Source of the DNA: Betaproteobacteria bacterium
GTDB taxonomy: Bacteria; Pseudomonadota; Gammaproteobacteria; Burkholderiales; SG8-39
Assembly (NCBI GenBank): GCA_016713125.1
Contig: JADJPT010000017.1
Span: forward strand, 30,981 to 94,980
DNA: 64,000 nt
Direction: 5' to 3'
A program made the translations under genes and the position numbers. Under the pieces are notes generated by a model. The model was not told the origin of the DNA. It searched no databases and worked only from the letters and a program-made list of their open reading frames with translations. Positions 26,642-35,566 of the stretch are shown piece by piece (position 1 is the first letter of the stretch; the number at the start of each line of letters is the position of its first letter).

Positions 26642-28468
26642 TCAGCGACTGCCACCGGCCATGCCGATCGCGGACAGCGTGCCGCGGTAGTCTCCCAACT
26701 GTTCGGCAAGCGCCACGACCAGGCGCGCGAGCATGCGCTGCCGCTCAGTTTCCGGCGTCGCGTCCAGCGCGGCGGCCAGCGCGTCGTAGAGCCGGTCCTG
26801 TTCGAGCTGGCGCGTGGCGGCGGAGGCTCCTGCTGCGGTTTGCGTGGCTCCCCCGCTCAGCAACCGAAGCAGTGCCTGTTCGGCGAATTCGGCGTCGAGG
26901 CCTGCGCAGCGCCAGCACGTGACCGTCCGGCGCACCACGTAGGTGGCGGTGTCGACGACGCCGTAGCTCGCGTACAGCGCCTCGTTGCCGGGTCGCGCGA
27001 CGCTGATCGATTGCACCTCCAGTCCGCCGGGTGCGCGAAAGCCTTCGGGCGCCGCGCCGCCGAACCACAGCACGCTGAAGCGGCCCTGCAGCCGATCGAC
27101 GAAATGTCCGCTGCCGCATCTTCCATCGGGTGCGGCGGCGCCCGGCGCGGCGCCCGGTGCCTCGATGCCGGTGCTGGCCCCGTTCAGCGGCGATTCCGCG
27201 TAGTTCGTGGCCACCGACAGCCGCCCCGTGTTGACCAGCGCGCGCGCCCAGGCGTGCTCCTGTGCGAGGTCCAGTATGGCGTCGCGGAACAGTCGCTGGC
27301 CGGCGGTCTCGGGGCCGATGAAGATCGCGCTGCGCGAGGACAGTTCGACATTCTCCCTGGCGGCGAAATGGCGCTCGTCGTGGAAGCTGTGCAGCAGCCG
27401 GGCGTCGGCCTTGCCCTCGAGCACCAGCGCCAGTTTCCAGGCCAGGTTGTTGGCGTCCTGTATGGCGCGGTTGCCGCCGCGCGCGCCGAACGGCGAGTGC
27501 TGCGCGGCCGCGTCGCCGAGGAACAATACGCGCCCGTAGACCATCTGTTCCAGGTAGCGTTTGCGAAAGCGCCACGGTCCGACCCACACCAGCTCGAAAG
27601 GCGTGCCCGGCAGCAGCTTGGTCAGGCGCTCGGTGGCACGCTCGGGCGTGGCTTCGGCGTCCGGTTCGGGGTAGTGCGCAATCTGCCAGTCGGTGCGCCA
27701 GATGCCGTCGGCCATCTGGTGGTACCAGATCGCCCCGCCCTCGTTGAGTGGACTGTCCAGGTAGGCCTTGCGCACGGCTTCCATCGACGGCGACATGCGC
27801 ACATCGGTGATGCACCAGTGGTCCTCGAACAGGGCGGACACGGCATCCTTCGCGCCGGTCTTCTCGCGCACCACGCTGTGCGCACCGTCGGCGCCGATCA
27901 GGTACCGGCAACGCGCCGTGTAGCGGCCCTGCGGCGTCTCGACTTCGACTTCGACGCAGTCGTCCAGCTGGCGCACGTCGACGATGCGGCTCTTCCAGCG
28001 CAGATCGATGGATGGCAGCGACTCGATCTTCTCGACCAGGTACTGCTCGACATAGAACTGCTGCAGGTTCACGAAGGCCGGAAACTTCTGATCCGCCTCG
28101 GGCTGCAGGTTGAAGCGGTACAGGTGCTCTTCGCCGCGGTAGACGTCGCCCTCGTTCCAGGTGATGCCCTTGGCGCGGATCCGCTCGGCCACGCCGAAAC
28201 GGTCGAGGATCTCCAGCGAGCGCTTGGCGTAGCAGATGCCGCGCGAAGACAGGCCCGCCGCGCCCACCGTATCGTCCTCGTCCAGTACCACGGTGCGCAT
28301 GCCGCGCGCGCCCAGCTCGAGCGCGGCGGTCAGGCCGCCCAGCCCGCCGCCGGCCACGATCACCGGGTAGACCTCCGGTGCGCCGCCGGCGAGTTCGGGC
28401 GGCGTCCGGTATGCGTAGACCGGCAGCGTGTAGCCGGGCATGGAATCGGGTTGGAAGGCCTGGCTCAT
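26642..28468 (-). CDS. FAD-dependent aromatic-type monooxygenase
   Basis: 608 residues from the ATG preceded by GGATGGAG. Rossmann GxGxxG region PVIVAGGGLGGLTAALELGA, DG-type motif RYLIGADGAHSVVREKTG, and the GD motif LFLGDAAAQHSPFGARGGNRAIQDANNLAWKLAL identify a class A flavoprotein hydroxylase (MhpA/PheA-like). The long C-terminus contains a thioredoxin-like segment as in phenol-hydroxylase relatives. It lies 102 bases upstream of dctP in the same direction, so import and first oxidation of one substrate may be linked. Confidence 0.82.
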   Translation of the reverse strand: MSQAFQPDSMPGYTLPVYAYRTPPELAGGAPEVYPVIVAGGGLGGLTAALELGARGMRTVVLDEDDTVGAAGLSSRGICYAKRSLEILDRFGVAERIRAKGITWNEGDVYRGEEHLYRFNLQPEADQKFPAFVNLQQFYVEQYLVEKIESLPSIDLRWKSRIVDVRQLDDCVEVEVETPQGRYTARCRYLIGADGAHSVVREKTGAKDAVSALFEDHWCITDVRMSPSMEAVRKAYLDSPLNEGGAIWYHQMADGIWRTDWQIAHYPEPDAEATPERATERLTKLLPGTPFELVWVGPWRFRKRYLEQMVYGRVLFLGDAAAQHSPFGARGGNRAIQDANNLAWKLALVLEGKADARLLHSFHDERHFAARENVELSSRSAIFIGPETAGQRLFRDAILDLAQEHAWARALVNTGRLSVATNYAESPLNGASTGIEAPGAAPGAAAPDGRCGSGHFVDRLQGRFSVLWFGGAAPEGFRAPGGLEVQSISVARPGNEALYASYGVVDTATYVVRRTVTCWRCAGLDAEFAEQALLRLLSGGATQTAAGASAATRQLEQDRLYDALAAALDATPETERQRMLARLVVALAEQLGDYRGTLSAIGMAGGSR

Positions 28469-28563
28469 GTCTCCATCCTGTCGTTGTGCGTGGGGCCCCG
28501 GCAATCCTATCAAACGGCAGAGGATTCGCGGCAGGCCGGGGCGTGTGGCGACGGCGCTGGACG

Positions 28564-28569
28564 TACAAT
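28564..28569 (+). promoter_or_regulatory. Likely -10 element of gltX
   Basis: TACAAT followed by ACGGCCCC, 27 bases before the gltX ATG. The same 14-base string occurs before the aminotransferase gene at 55041. No good -35 is seen. Confidence 0.45.
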
Positions 28570-28595
28570 ACGGCCCCTTTCCCGGCACGCAATCC

Positions 28596-29999
28596 ATGAT
28601 CCGCACCCGCTTCGCACCCAGCCCCACCGGTTACCTGCATATCGGCGGCGCACGCACCGCGCTGTTCTCCTGGGCCTACGCACGCCGCCACGGCGGCCAG
28701 TTCGTGCTGCGCATCGAGGACACCGATCTCGAGCGCTCCACACAGGCTTCGGTCGACGCCATTCTCGACAGCATGCGCTGGCTGGGGATCGATTGGGACG
28801 AGGGTCCGCACTTCCAGATGCAGCGCCTGGGGCGCTACCGGGAGGTGGCCGACCGCCTGATCGCCGCGGGCCACGCCTACCCGTGCTGGGCGACCAGGGA
28901 GGAACTGGACGCCATGCGGGAGGACCAGCGCGCGCGCGGAGTGAAGCCGCGCTACGACGGTCGCTGGCGGCCCGAGCGTGCGAAGGCCGCCGGCCTGGTG
29001 CCGCCGGCGGACCGCGCCCCGGTGATCCGCTTCCTCACCCCGGAAGAGGGGCAGGTGGGCTGGGACGACCTGGTCAAGGGGCCGATCTCGTTTCCGAACA
29101 TCGAGCTGGACGACCTTGTGATCCTGCGCGCCGACGGTGTGCCGACCTACAACTTCGGCGTGGTGGTCGACGATCTGGACATGCGGATCACGCACGTGAT
29201 CCGCGGCGACGACCACGTCAACAACACGCCACGACAGATCCACATCCTGCGCGCACTGGGCGCGGCGCTGCCGCGCTACGGGCACGTGCCGATGATTCTC
29301 GGCGCCGACGGCGAGCGGCTGTCCAAGCGCCATGGCGCGGTCTCGGTGACGCAGTACCGCGACGACGGCTACCTGCCCGAGGCGCTCGTGAATTACCTCG
29401 CGCGCCTGGGTTGGTCGCACGGCGACGACGAGATTTTCTCCATGCAGCAACTGGTCGAGTGGTTCGAACTGGGGCATGTGTCGCGTTCGGCCGCGCAGTT
29501 CAATCCGGAGAAGCTCTCCTGGTTGAACCAGCATTACCTGAAACAGGCTGACGACGCGCGGCTGGCTGCCCTGGTGCGAACCGAACTCGAACGCATGGGC
29601 GTGGCATTGTCGCCCGGCCCGGAACTCGAGCCCGTGGTCGCGTTGCTCAAGGATCGCGCCACCAGCATCGTGCACCTGGCGGAGGCGGCGACCCTGTTCT
29701 ACGGCGACGGCCTGCCGGAACCCGGCGCGCTGCAGCAGCACCTGACTGACGCCGTGCGCCCGGCGCTGCGCATGCTGAAGGCGCGCCTGACGGAGATCGC
29801 CGCCTGGGACAAGTCGTCGATCAGTGCGGCGGTGAAATCCGTGCTGGCCTCCAGCGGGCTGAAGATGCCGCAACTGGCCATGCCGCTGCGCGTGCTGGTG
29901 ACCGGACGCGCGCAAACGCCCTCGATCGACGCGGTACTCGAGCTGCTCGGGCGCGAAACCGTGCTCGCGCGCCTCACGCATCACCTCGACGCCGACTGA
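28596..29999 (+). CDS. gltX: Glutamyl-tRNA synthetase
   Basis: 467 residues, normal length. Begins MIRTRFAPSPTGYLHIGGAR with the class I HIGH-type motif, FVLRIEDTDLERS, the stretch ITHVIRGDDHVNNTPRQI, and the KMSKS-type motif ERLSKRHGAVSV. The C-terminal anticodon-binding domain is complete. Charges tRNA-Glu; a tRNA-Glu gene lies 1.7 kb downstream. Divergent from the monooxygenase operon with 127 bases between starts. Confidence 0.97.
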   Translation: MIRTRFAPSPTGYLHIGGARTALFSWAYARRHGGQFVLRIEDTDLERSTQASVDAILDSMRWLGIDWDEGPHFQMQRLGRYREVADRLIAAGHAYPCWATREELDAMREDQRARGVKPRYDGRWRPERAKAAGLVPPADRAPVIRFLTPEEGQVGWDDLVKGPISFPNIELDDLVILRADGVPTYNFGVVVDDLDMRITHVIRGDDHVNNTPRQIHILRALGAALPRYGHVPMILGADGERLSKRHGAVSVTQYRDDGYLPEALVNYLARLGWSHGDDEIFSMQQLVEWFELGHVSRSAAQFNPEKLSWLNQHYLKQADDARLAALVRTELERMGVALSPGPELEPVVALLKDRATSIVHLAEAATLFYGDGLPEPGALQQHLTDAVRPALRMLKARLTEIAAWDKSSISAAVKSVLASSGLKMPQLAMPLRVLVTGRAQTPSIDAVLELLGRETVLARLTHHLDAD

Positions 30000-30021
30000 G
30001 CCAGCGGCGCGTCCACAGCGC

Positions 30022-30864
30022 ATGGATCCCGTGGTGGCAGCAGCCGTGCTCGGCGCCTCCCTGCTGCATGCGTCCTGGCATGCGTTGATCAAGGTCAGCG
30101 GAGACCGCGTGGTCGCACTGGCCGGGATGAATGTGGTGAGTGCCGCGGTGGCGCTGGCCTGCATGCCCTTCGTGCGCGTTCCGCACGGCGCGGCGCTGGC
30201 GGTGATCGCCTTCTCGGTGCTGCTGCACGGCGGTTACAAGATCGCGCTCGCCCGCCTGTACCGCAGGGCGGACCTGGGTCAGGCCTATCCGCTGGCGCGC
30301 GGCTTCACGCCGCTGATGGCGACGGCACTCGGCCTGCTGTTCCTCGCCGAGAGGCCATCAGCGACGACGCTGGCCGGCGTGGCACTGGTATCCGCGGGTC
30401 TGGTCGCGCTGGTGTTCGAACGCGGTGCGCAACGCCTGGCGCCCTCGACCGTGGCGACCGCCGGGCTTGCGGGCGGCGCGGTGGCGGCCTACTCGGTGCT
30501 GGACGCCTACGGGGTCAGGCTGAATGCGGACTGGGCCGGTTTTACGGTCTGGCTGGTCGCCCTCGACGGGCTGGCCTTCGTCGCCTATGCGCTCGTCACG
30601 CGCGGCCGGGGTGCGTTGCGCGCCTGGGCGGCGGCGCCGGGGCGCGTGTTGGTCAGCGGCGGGCTCGGGGTGGTCTCCTTCGGCGTGTTCATGTGGGCGC
30701 TGGGGCAGGCGCAGGTCGGCCCGGTGACGGCCTTGCGCGAGACCAGTGTGCTGTTCGCCGCGATGATCGGCGCCCGCGTGCTGCACGAGCGTGCCGGTGC
30801 CGCGCGTCATGCCGCTGCCGCACTGGTGATGCTGGGCGTGATGGTCATCGCGGTGGGGAGGTAG
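30022..30864 (+). CDS. DMT/EamA-family permease
   Basis: 280 residues, about ten hydrophobic helices in two EamA repeats: GASLLHASWHALIKVSGD at the start, PLARGFTPLMATALGLLFLAERPS closing the first, and ALRETSVLFAAMIGARVLHERAG closing the second. Substrate unknown. Starts 22 bases after gltX and is followed six bases later by the Nudix gene, so the three may form one transcript. Confidence 0.85.
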   Translation: MDPVVAAAVLGASLLHASWHALIKVSGDRVVALAGMNVVSAAVALACMPFVRVPHGAALAVIAFSVLLHGGYKIALARLYRRADLGQAYPLARGFTPLMATALGLLFLAERPSATTLAGVALVSAGLVALVFERGAQRLAPSTVATAGLAGGAVAAYSVLDAYGVRLNADWAGFTVWLVALDGLAFVAYALVTRGRGALRAWAAAPGRVLVSGGLGVVSFGVFMWALGQAQVGPVTALRETSVLFAAMIGARVLHERAGAARHAAAALVMLGVMVIAVGR

Positions 30865-30870
30865 GCGGGC

Positions 30871-31566
30871 ATGAGCGCGGAGAATCTGCCGGCGCGACTG
30901 ACGGAGTACCTGGAGTTCGCGCGCGCGCATCCGCATCTGTTCGACGACAACCGGGACGGCATGCGCATCCTGCTCGACCCGGCCGACATTCTCGCCGTCG
31001 AGGCCGAGGTCGGCGCGCGGTTGCGCCTGCGCGGCATCGATCCCGCACAGGCGCAGGTCGGCATCGCCTGCCGCGACCCATGGGTACTGCTGGTACGCGA
31101 CGCCGTCGAGTTCCCGGACCGCGCACGACGCACGCATGCGCGCCTGGTCAATACCGGGGGAGACGGCGCCGCCGTGCTGCCCGTGCTCGACGGCAAGGTG
31201 GTACTGATACGCACGTTTCGCCACGGCCCGCGACGCTGGATGTGGGAGATTCCGCGCGGCGCCATCGAAGCGGGGCAGGGACCGGTCGAGGCGGCGCACG
31301 CCGAAGTGCGTGAGGAGATCGGTGGCGAGATCGATCAGTTGCTGCCCCTGGGCTTCGTGTACGGCGCCACGCACCTGTATCGCAACGGGGCCCATCTTTT
31401 CTTTGCGCGCCTGCGTTCGACCGGCGTGCCGCAGGCCGCCGAAGCGATCGCTGCGATCGAGGCGTTTACGGTGGCGCAGACCGAACGCATGCTGCGGGAG
31501 GGGGAAATCCTCGACGCAATCAGCGTATCGGCCTTCCTGCATGCGCGTTTGCGCGGATTGCTCTGA
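30871..31566 (+). CDS. Nudix hydrolase
   Basis: 231 residues. The catalytic loop IPRGAIEAGQGPVEAAHAEV continues with REEIGGEI. Relative to the canonical GX5EX7REUXEEXGU box, the first Glu is Gln and the Arg is Ala, while the EE pair is kept. Activity may thus be weaker or altered. The context LIRTFRHGPRRWMWE resembles ADP-ribose/NADH pyrophosphatase-type Nudix proteins. The N-terminal 90 residues are an extra helical region. Confidence 0.75.
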   Translation: MSAENLPARLTEYLEFARAHPHLFDDNRDGMRILLDPADILAVEAEVGARLRLRGIDPAQAQVGIACRDPWVLLVRDAVEFPDRARRTHARLVNTGGDGAAVLPVLDGKVVLIRTFRHGPRRWMWEIPRGAIEAGQGPVEAAHAEVREEIGGEIDQLLPLGFVYGATHLYRNGAHLFFARLRSTGVPQAAEAIAAIEAFTVAQTERMLREGEILDAISVSAFLHARLRGLL

Positions 31567-31574
31567 CGCGGGCT

Positions 31575-31603
31575 TTGCAATTCGCCGCTTACACCGCTAT
31601 AAT
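31575..31603 (+). promoter_or_regulatory. Sigma70-type promoter of the tRNA-Ala/tRNA-Glu pair
   Basis: TTGCAA (31575-31580), a 17-base spacer and a perfect TATAAT (31598-31603) lie 14 bases before tRNA-Ala. The segment after the -10 is GC-rich (CGCGCCC), the discriminator type seen in stringently controlled stable-RNA promoters. Confidence 0.85.
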
Positions 31604-31617
31604 TCGCGCCCTCGCGT

Positions 31618-31693
<76 letters not shown>

Positions 31694-31715
31694 CTCGAAT
31701 ACAGGTAGCAACCAA

Positions 31716-31791
31716 GTCCCCTTCGTCTAGAGGCCTAGGACATCACCCTTTCACGGTGAGTACGCGGGTTCGAATCCCGCAGGGGACGCCA
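31716..31791 (+). tRNA. tRNA-Glu (TTC)
   Basis: GTCCCCT acceptor with matching AGGGGAC and encoded GCCA end; anticodon loop CTTTCAC (anticodon TTC) between CACC/GGTG bases; T arm GCGGG TTCGAAT CCCGC. Its 3' 44 bases are the attachment site of the adjacent element and are repeated at 38786. Confidence 0.96.
31748..31791 (+). repeat. attL: 3' end of tRNA-Glu
   Basis: A 44-base direct repeat (anticodon arm to CCA) identical to 38786-38829. Integration restores a complete tRNA gene on this side. Confidence 0.93.
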
Positions 31792-31797
31792 GTCAAA

Positions 31798-32163
31798 TCA
31801 ACGAGTTAGCCGCCTCCGGGCGGCTTTTTCGTTTCTGGTGCCAAACAGGTGCCAAACAAGCCTTGCAAGCCGACCCTCCATCGCGCTCTGGAACTGCGCC
31901 AGCGTGCCCATACGCTCGTTTCTGAGGGCTTCGGCTAGGGCTTTTTGCCTTTCGTCCGCCTCGGTCGCCTTTTTCTTGCCAAAGTACGCCTGCGCGAGCT
32001 TCCCAGCCCCCTCAAATGGGGAGATAGGCACAACCCACCCCCCAGCGGTCTGTTGTTGAATCGGCTCCATGCTCTGCTCGCGCAGCATTTCGGCATACTT
32101 GCGCCGTTGCTCGATTTCCTGAGCATCAACATCGAAGTCCGAAAAACCAGCGGTATTAGCCAT
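31798..32163 (-). CDS. Phage virion-associated-like protein
   Basis: 121 residues, highly charged and helical: EQRRKYAEMLREQSMEP, GGWVVPISPFEGAGKLAQAY, FGKKKATEADERQKALAEAL. Proteins with this 'RR..AE.LR.QS..P...G..VP.SP..G.AK.AQAY' start occur in phage structural gene regions as small internal or tail-associated proteins. I infer this from pattern similarity only. It ends seven bases from attL. An isolated structural-type gene in a satellite could interact with a helper virion. Confidence 0.45.
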   Translation of the reverse strand: MANTAGFSDFDVDAQEIEQRRKYAEMLREQSMEPIQQQTAGGWVVPISPFEGAGKLAQAYFGKKKATEADERQKALAEALRNERMGTLAQFQSAMEGRLARLVWHLFGTRNEKAARRRLTR

Positions 32164-32176
32164 AAGGGGGTGTCCT

Positions 32177-32443
32177 ATGAAACTTGTTTATGCGGTTGTC
32201 CTCCCTGCGGTTCTCATCGGATGCGCCACGCCTGAACAAAGGGCCGCAAGGCAAGAAAGGCAAATAGCCAAAGCTACCGAAACCTGCGGGAAACTAGGCT
32301 TTAAGCCAGAGACTGAAGGCATGGCAAATTGCCGACTTCAGTTAATTACGGCAGAAGAAGCAAATGCGGTGAGGCAATCAGGAGTCGCCGCTCAGAACGT
32401 CCGAAACGTTCAGGAAGCAACGAGACTTCGCCCTACACCTTGA
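32177..32443 (+). CDS. Small lipoprotein
   Basis: 88 residues. Signal MKLVYAVVLPAVLIGC with a good lipobox (LIGC), then a charged segment PEQRAARQERQIAKATETC and Cys-containing body. Divergent from the virion-like gene with 13 bases between. Phage and satellite lipoproteins sometimes act in superinfection exclusion or lysis; nothing here proves either. Confidence 0.6.
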   Translation: MKLVYAVVLPAVLIGCATPEQRAARQERQIAKATETCGKLGFKPETEGMANCRLQLITAEEANAVRQSGVAAQNVRNVQEATRLRPTP

Positions 32444-32507
32444 ACAGCCACGGCGAAAGCTGAACATCGGCCTGCCCCCCAGGGCGCGTATCCACGTCTA
32501 GAATGAA

Positions 32508-32527
32508 TACTGTTTATTTATTCAGTA
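32508..32527 (+). promoter_or_regulatory. LexA box (SOS operator)
   Basis: The 20 bases TACTGTTTATTTATTCAGTA match the LexA consensus TACTG(TA)5CAGTA at 17 of 20 positions, with both CTG/CAG half sites perfect. It lies ten bases before the ATG at 32537. Confidence 0.75.
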
Positions 32528-32536
32528 TTGTTCCCG

Positions 32537-32851
32537 ATGCGTGTCAAGGTTCTCCCTCTAAGGCGGGGCGGGAAGCGCGTTGCAAAGCTTCAGAGACAGC
32601 CGCCAGTCGCAGGCGTGCTTGAAGTGATCCATGCGCCTTACGGTCACGGCATGGCGCGCCTAGCCTACGTAAAACAGCCTACAGAGGCATCTAGCGCGGT
32701 AACCGTACTCGGCCCCTTGATCGATCCTGCGCTGATCGCCAGCGGCGCGGATTCGATTCTCCTGAAAGGACTATCCTGCGAGGGCGAGTGCGAGATGGTT
32801 CAGAGTGGTGGATACAGGTCACGCCTCAGCCATAGTCGGAAAGCCCTTTGA
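32537..32851 (+). CDS. Hypothetical protein under LexA control
   Basis: 104 residues from the ATG directly behind the LexA box; an in-frame TTG at 32528 abuts the box. N-terminus is basic (VKVLPLRRGGKRVAKLQR), then PPVAGVLEVIHAPYG, and a Cys pair LSCEGECEM. The family is not recognised. Sole placement behind an SOS operator inside an integrated element suggests a role in induction or antirepression, by inference. A weak AGCC/GGCT hairpin with six T follows at 32861-32886. Confidence 0.5.
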   Translation: MRVKVLPLRRGGKRVAKLQRQPPVAGVLEVIHAPYGHGMARLAYVKQPTEASSAVTVLGPLIDPALIASGADSILLKGLSCEGECEMVQSGGYRSRLSHSRKAL

Positions 32852-32939
32852 CTCAATCCTAGCCATTGATTTTTAAAGGCTTTTTTCCTATTAACTCGAA
32901 TCGCAACCCATTGATTTGTAATAATCTTTCTGTCTGTCC

Positions 32940-33122
32940 CTAACGCGACTGTCTGGCCGCGACCATCTTCGTAACGCAATCTTGAAACTGCGCGGTATCC
33001 CTCACATAGCCTAGCTTTCGCAGGTACGTGAATACCGTTCTATCCTCTGTTCGTCCTTCGCGTCTTGGATCGCGGCACAGCCGGAGGATGGCGGCGAACG
33101 AAACGGCAGCGATGAATTTCAT
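32940..33122 (-). CDS. Small hypothetical secreted protein
   Basis: 60 residues from ATG 33122 (MKFIAAVSFAAILRLC), preceded by a GGGGGG-rich stretch. A short hydrophobic N-terminus, then TVFTYLRKLGYVRDTAQFQDCVTKMV. The basic stretch in the middle is odd for a signal-peptide protein and a frameshift there is possible. No family recognised. Confidence 0.35.
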   Translation of the reverse strand: MKFIAAVSFAAILRLCRDPRREGRTEDRTVFTYLRKLGYVRDTAQFQDCVTKMVAARQSR

Positions 33123-33231
33123 ATACCCCCCTTTGGCGCTAGTACGCTGAAGCATACGCCGGACTTACAGGGGGGGCCGTTACTCCCCCCTAGCGCGGCT
33201 ACAGACCGCCACTGACAACAGCGAAAGGCTT

Positions 33232-35077
33232 TCAACGCCTCCCGCCATTTGTAGCGCGTTGCTCGGCCTCAGATCGCTCAATACCTCCCTCAAACTCCAT
33301 GATCGCGGCCCGCTCTGCGAATGCTTCCGCTTCGTCCGAGCGCCGAAGATGCTCAGGATTGCCGAAGGTGCTCAACCTTTTTTGTTGAGCATCTTCGGGG
33401 TTTTCTGAGCGCCTTCGGGAATACGACCACTCCCATCCGCCTTTCATGCCCGCCTTGATTGCTTGGATTCCAAGGGCCTTTTGCGCCCGCCGGATCGTCG
33501 CCCATGAGTAGCCAGCGCCATCCGCATCCCTCTTGACCGCGCTTGCCGACATGGGGCCATCGGCCAGCAGATCGGCCAGGAACCGCTTTGCATCGGCTAG
33601 CGTCCCGCCCTCGCCGTCATCGTCCCGCGCGTCCGCAGTCGCCAGCAGTTCCCGAGCAGCGCCCTCGACCGTATTTCCCCACAGAACGGAGGATGCAAAC
33701 AGGCCGGGATGGGATTGCAATTCGGATTGGTGCAGGTCGTACTCGAATCCGCCATCGTCCGGCCCGATGTTCGACTTTGCTCGGAGAAACAGTCTCACGG
33801 TTCGCCCATCCTCACCTTCGGCTTGGTGCTTGGCGGCTACAAGCACCACACGCGCCAGCGCCCCGAATGCAAGGCTTCCGGTCAGCCGCTCAACGGGATC
33901 GCGGCCCCCGGTGCCTTTGGAAAAGTGTGTAATCCCGAGCAGGGCGCAGCCCATCTCAGCCGCCAGATTCGCCAACGGCTGAAGCCCGCGCCTAACTTCG
34001 GCGTTTTTGTGGCTGTCGCCAGAGATTGCCGAAACGATGGGATCAACGATCAGCAGTCGAACCCCGCCGATTTCCGCCAGCTTCCGGCCGAGTACCTCGG
34101 TGTCCTTTGCCGGGTCAAAGGCTCGCCGCCCGCCATCCTCGCGAACGTCAGAAACAAAATACACCCGCGCAAGGTCTGCGCCGGATAGCGCCAGCCTCGG
34201 AATAGGAGTGTCTGCGGGTCATCCTCTCCGCTCCAAACGACCACGTTTCCCTGTTCGGCTCGGCTGCCATCCGGCCAGCGCCCGCCCGTTGTTACAGTCG
34301 CTGCCAATGCCATGCTGATTGTTGTCTTTCCGGTGCCGGGCGCACCGCCAAGAATCTGAAACTTCCCGGCGGCTAGCCAACCCTTCCAAAGCCATTTGAC
34401 CGCCTCAGGAGGAACATCGCACCCCGGACTAGTTCGACCACGGCCCCCGAATTCGCTGTTTGGCGTGTGCTTAGAGGTTGGGGAGGGCGCAAGCATGGGC
34501 AAGCCTTCCAAATCGCTCCCAGAGGCCGCAGGATGCGCCTCTAGCCATTGGATTACATCTTCGCCCTCGGCCAGCTCGATGTTGCCCACCGCCACGCATT
34601 GAACCTCACAACCCATGCCGAGCAGGATGCTTGCGACTTCGCCCGCATAGGCTTTTCCGGGTTTGTCGTTATCGGGCCAGATAGTGCAGGCTCGGCCTCG
34701 TAGCGGTCGCCAATCCGCAGTTCCTGCGCTTGTCGCGCCGCCGGTCGTTGTCGCCACTAGCCGGAGCTTGTTCAACGCATCGGCCTTTTGTTCGCCCTCG
34801 GTAATCCAGATAACCGCATCCGGGTTGCTCACGATGCGATGCAGGCCATATAGCGGCTTTCCATCCGGGCATTTCGGCTCGCCAATCTCGAAGCCTCGGC
34901 CGTTTACGTGCATTGGCCGGATCCACTTTTCCCGGTGTCGGGATGCTTGGCTCGGATGCGCCAGTAAAGCGGCTCGCCTTTCTCATCCGTGTACGCATGA
35001 AGCGCTGCGGGCCTAAAGCCTTTGCGAAGGATCGGCCCGGCCAATCGCTTCGCCGCCTCTTTCGGGGTTTCACTCAT
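33232..35077 (-). CDS. Toprim/RepA-type AAA ATPase (primase-helicase), frameshifted
   Basis: About 615 residues from the ATG of MSETPKEAAKRLAGPI. The N-terminal part (EPLYWRIRAKHPDTGK, VIWITEGEQKADALNKL, CTIWPDNDKPGKAYA) is a Toprim-like domain with the E and DxD elements. The C-terminal part is a RecA-like ATPase: Walker A LGGAPGTGKTTISMALAA, Walker B RLLIVDPIVSAISGD, LLGITHFSKGTGG, then GSLAFGALARVVLVA. The C-terminus has a winged-helix segment (GPMSASAVKRDADGAGYSWATIRRA). One-base indels near 34925 and 34200 interrupt it. It is the replication protein of the element. Confidence 0.8.
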
Positions 35078-35407
35078 GGAAGCGCCCCCCGAGATCGCGC
35101 ACCGCTTCGAGAAAGCCCGCGCCGGTTATCAGCCGATGCAGCGCGACAAGATCGCCGCCGGATGCGCCGCAAGCCATACAGCGGAAATGCCCGTCGATCA
35201 TGCTTACGCTCAGGCTTGGGGTTCTCTCTGCGCCGCCTTTGTGTGCCGGGCAAGTGATCGTCGCCCAATCCGCCCTCGGACTCCGTTTGAGCAATCCGCG
35301 CTCGGTCAGGTACTGAAAGGGGCGGGTAGCGATTGGCGGTCTAGCGCTTTCCGGCTACCGCGAGCGCCGCCCTCAAATATCCGCTTGAAGTGTTCGAGGC
35401 CGCTCAT
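35070..35407 (-). CDS. CHC2-type zinc-finger primase component (frameshifted)
   Basis: About 112 residues from ATG of MSGLEHFKRIFEGG. ALDRQSLPAPF runs, after an indel near 35308, into YLTERGLLKRSPRADWATI. The zinc motif follows: CPAHKGG...FRCMACGASGGDLVALH (Cys, His, Cys, Cys). This is the DnaG-type CHC2 domain as a separate polypeptide. It overlaps the Toprim/AAA gene by eight bases, so the two would form a two-part primase. Confidence 0.75.
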
Positions 35408-35566
35408 ACCCGCCCTCCCATGATGCGAAGGAAGGAAAGGCAGATGCAGCAACCCGCCTGCCGCCAAAGGTTCCAAATGGAAGGTGTTCTTGGCGGGCTT
35501 CCTCGAATGAGTAAGCCATTCGCCACACCCCCAAGGAAAGACGTTCAATTATGGCCACCGCGCCCC

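Noticed and set aside
26745..30164. Very long minus-strand open frame across gltX and the monooxygenase
   Set aside because: Shadow of two strongly supported genes in GC-rich DNA. The translated product is low-complexity Arg/Ala-rich.
33169..33191. AGGGGGG/CCCCCCT hairpin considered as a terminator
   Set aside because: No T tract follows on either strand, so I do not call it a terminator.
35373..35558. 61-codon minus-strand frame between the Pro-rich protein and the CHC2 gene
   Set aside because: It overlaps the start of the CHC2 zinc-finger gene, has no recognised motif, and appears only because of frame noise there.
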